Positions 6,089 to 6,648 of a stretch of DNA of 6,648 nt are shown here, in pieces. Numbering within the stretch: the first letter of the stretch is position 1; each line of letters opens with the position of its first letter. The notes beneath the pieces were generated by a model. That model did no database searches, was not told the DNA's origin, and saw nothing but the letters and a program-made list of their open reading frames with translations. Made by a program: the position numbers and the translations under genes. This stretch comes from Chloroflexota bacterium (GTDB lineage: Bacteria; Chloroflexota; Anaerolineae; Promineifilales; Promineifilaceae), in contig CP070688.1 in assembly GCA_020353135.1 (NCBI GenBank), forward strand, positions 350,556 to 357,203. Reading direction: 5' to 3'.

Positions 6089-6223
6089 AAGGGAAGGAAG
6101 AGAACTACAGCCTGATGAAGAATGAGCAACTGGCGCCGGGAATATGCGTAATGTATGATAGCAACAGAAGGGGATGAATCTACCGTTACAATTTGCTGGT
6201 AAGACCATAGGGGGACATCCATT

Positions 6224-6230
6224 AGGAGGG
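6224..6230 (+). promoter_or_regulatory. Strong ribosome binding site of the downstream membrane protein gene
   Basis: AGGAGGG ends 5 nt before the ATG at 6236, an almost ideal Shine-Dalgarno arrangement, and fixes the start of the gene. Upstream, TATGAT (6154-6159) could be a -10 element but has no convincing -35. The palindromic motif seen at 2637 and 4032 is absent here. Confidence 0.7.
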
Positions 6231-6235
6231 TTGAT

Positions 6236-6648
6236 ATGGAGTATGGCAAGATAATCAGTCGTTCTGCAAACATCGTCTGGCAGAACAAGTTTCTCATGGT
6301 TCTGGGCATTCTGGCCGCGATTGGCAGTGGCTTCTTCAGTGGCAGCGGTGGTGGCGGTGGCGACGGTAGTGTCGACACTGGATTTGGAGATCCAGGACAG
6401 TTCTCCGAATTCGGAGATGAGATCGCCGCCTTTGCGATCGGCGCGGTCGGCGTGGTTTTTGTCCTGATCTGCATAGGCCTATTCATAGGCATCGTGCTTT
6501 GGGTCATTTCGACCGTCGCTCGCGGCGGTCTGATCGCCAGCGTAGACAGCATTGAAGCTGGCGAAAAATCCAGCTTCAGCCAAGCCTGGGGCGCCGGTTG
6601 GAATAAAGTCTGGACCTTGTTAGGCATCAGCCTTTTGCCGGCAATTCC
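6236..6648 (+). CDS. Membrane protein of unknown function, 3' partial
   Basis: 137 residues are visible and the frame is open to the right edge. The start MEYGKIISRSANIVWQNKFL is followed by a hydrophobic segment (about 19-35), then a loop rich in glycine and acidic residues (SGSGGGGGDGSVDTG, 35-49), a long hydrophobic stretch (64-94), and the amphipathic or cytosolic part ARGGLIASVDSIEAGEKSSFSQAWGAGWNKVW (95-126), after which a third membrane segment begins. The overall pattern (an N-terminal helix after a KI-SRA-IVWQNKFL-like motif, then GGLI-SV-IE-GE-SSF-AW-GW) resembles multi-pass membrane proteins I have seen in Chloroflexota with no assigned role, often described only as glycerophosphodiester-phosphodiesterase-membrane-domain-like. 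It is separated from the exporter operon by 197 nt and a hairpin, so it is likely a separate unit. Confidence 0.8.
   Translation, partial: MEYGKIISRSANIVWQNKFLMVLGILAAIGSGFFSGSGGGGGDGSVDTGFGDPGQFSEFGDEIAAFAIGAVGVVFVLICIGLFIGIVLWVISTVARGGLIASVDSIEAGEKSSFSQAWGAGWNKVWTLLGISLLPAI

Noticed and set aside
6040..6627. A 195-codon open frame on the minus strand
   Set aside because: It lies antisense to the membrane protein gene at 6236, which has a strong ribosome binding site and a sensible membrane topology. The minus-strand product is proline- and serine-rich without recognisable features.

Overview
The window reads as a piece of a moderately GC-rich bacterial chromosome, most likely from the Chloroflexota (Anaerolineae/Caldilineae-like). 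The reasons are a very large MalT-type LuxR regulator, a zinc-free VAT1-like dehydrogenase, a DrrAB-type ABC-2 exporter, and a membrane protein of a type I associate with that phylum. This placement is inference from protein style, not from any marker gene. There are no rRNA or tRNA genes, no CRISPR array and no transposase. All supported genes are on the + strand.

Layout. (1) 1-2532: a MalT-like LuxR-family ATPase/TPR/HTH regulator, cut off by the left edge. A short repeat-like segment sits in the linker before its HTH. (2) 2533-2718: a promoter region with a palindromic operator-like motif. (3) 2719-3762: a medium-chain dehydrogenase/quinone-oxidoreductase-like enzyme. (4) 3763-4143: an intergenic stretch holding a decayed C-terminal stub of a second MalT-like regulator, a second copy of the same palindromic motif, and a strong leader hairpin. 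(5) 4144-6038: a three-gene operon made of an ABC-2 ATPase, an ABC-2 permease and an 85-aa uncharacterised protein, closed by a hairpin. (6) 6236-6648: the start of a membrane protein that runs off the right edge.

How the parts may work together. A 20-base element (GGGGTATGACNCTAATACCA, containing the dyad GGTAT-N7-ATACC) appears just twice. One copy is upstream of the dehydrogenase and the other upstream of the ABC exporter operon. In both places the same distances separate it from candidate -10 hexamers. Each copy also follows a MalT-like coding sequence: an intact one before the dehydrogenase and a relic before the exporter. The simplest reading is a small regulon in which one MalT-like signal-sensing ATPase (the intact gene, or a relative elsewhere) controls both a redox enzyme and an exporter. 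The second regulator gene has been lost while its operator was kept. This is the most interesting content of the window. The repeated motif and the relic are visible in the sequence; the regulatory link is inference.
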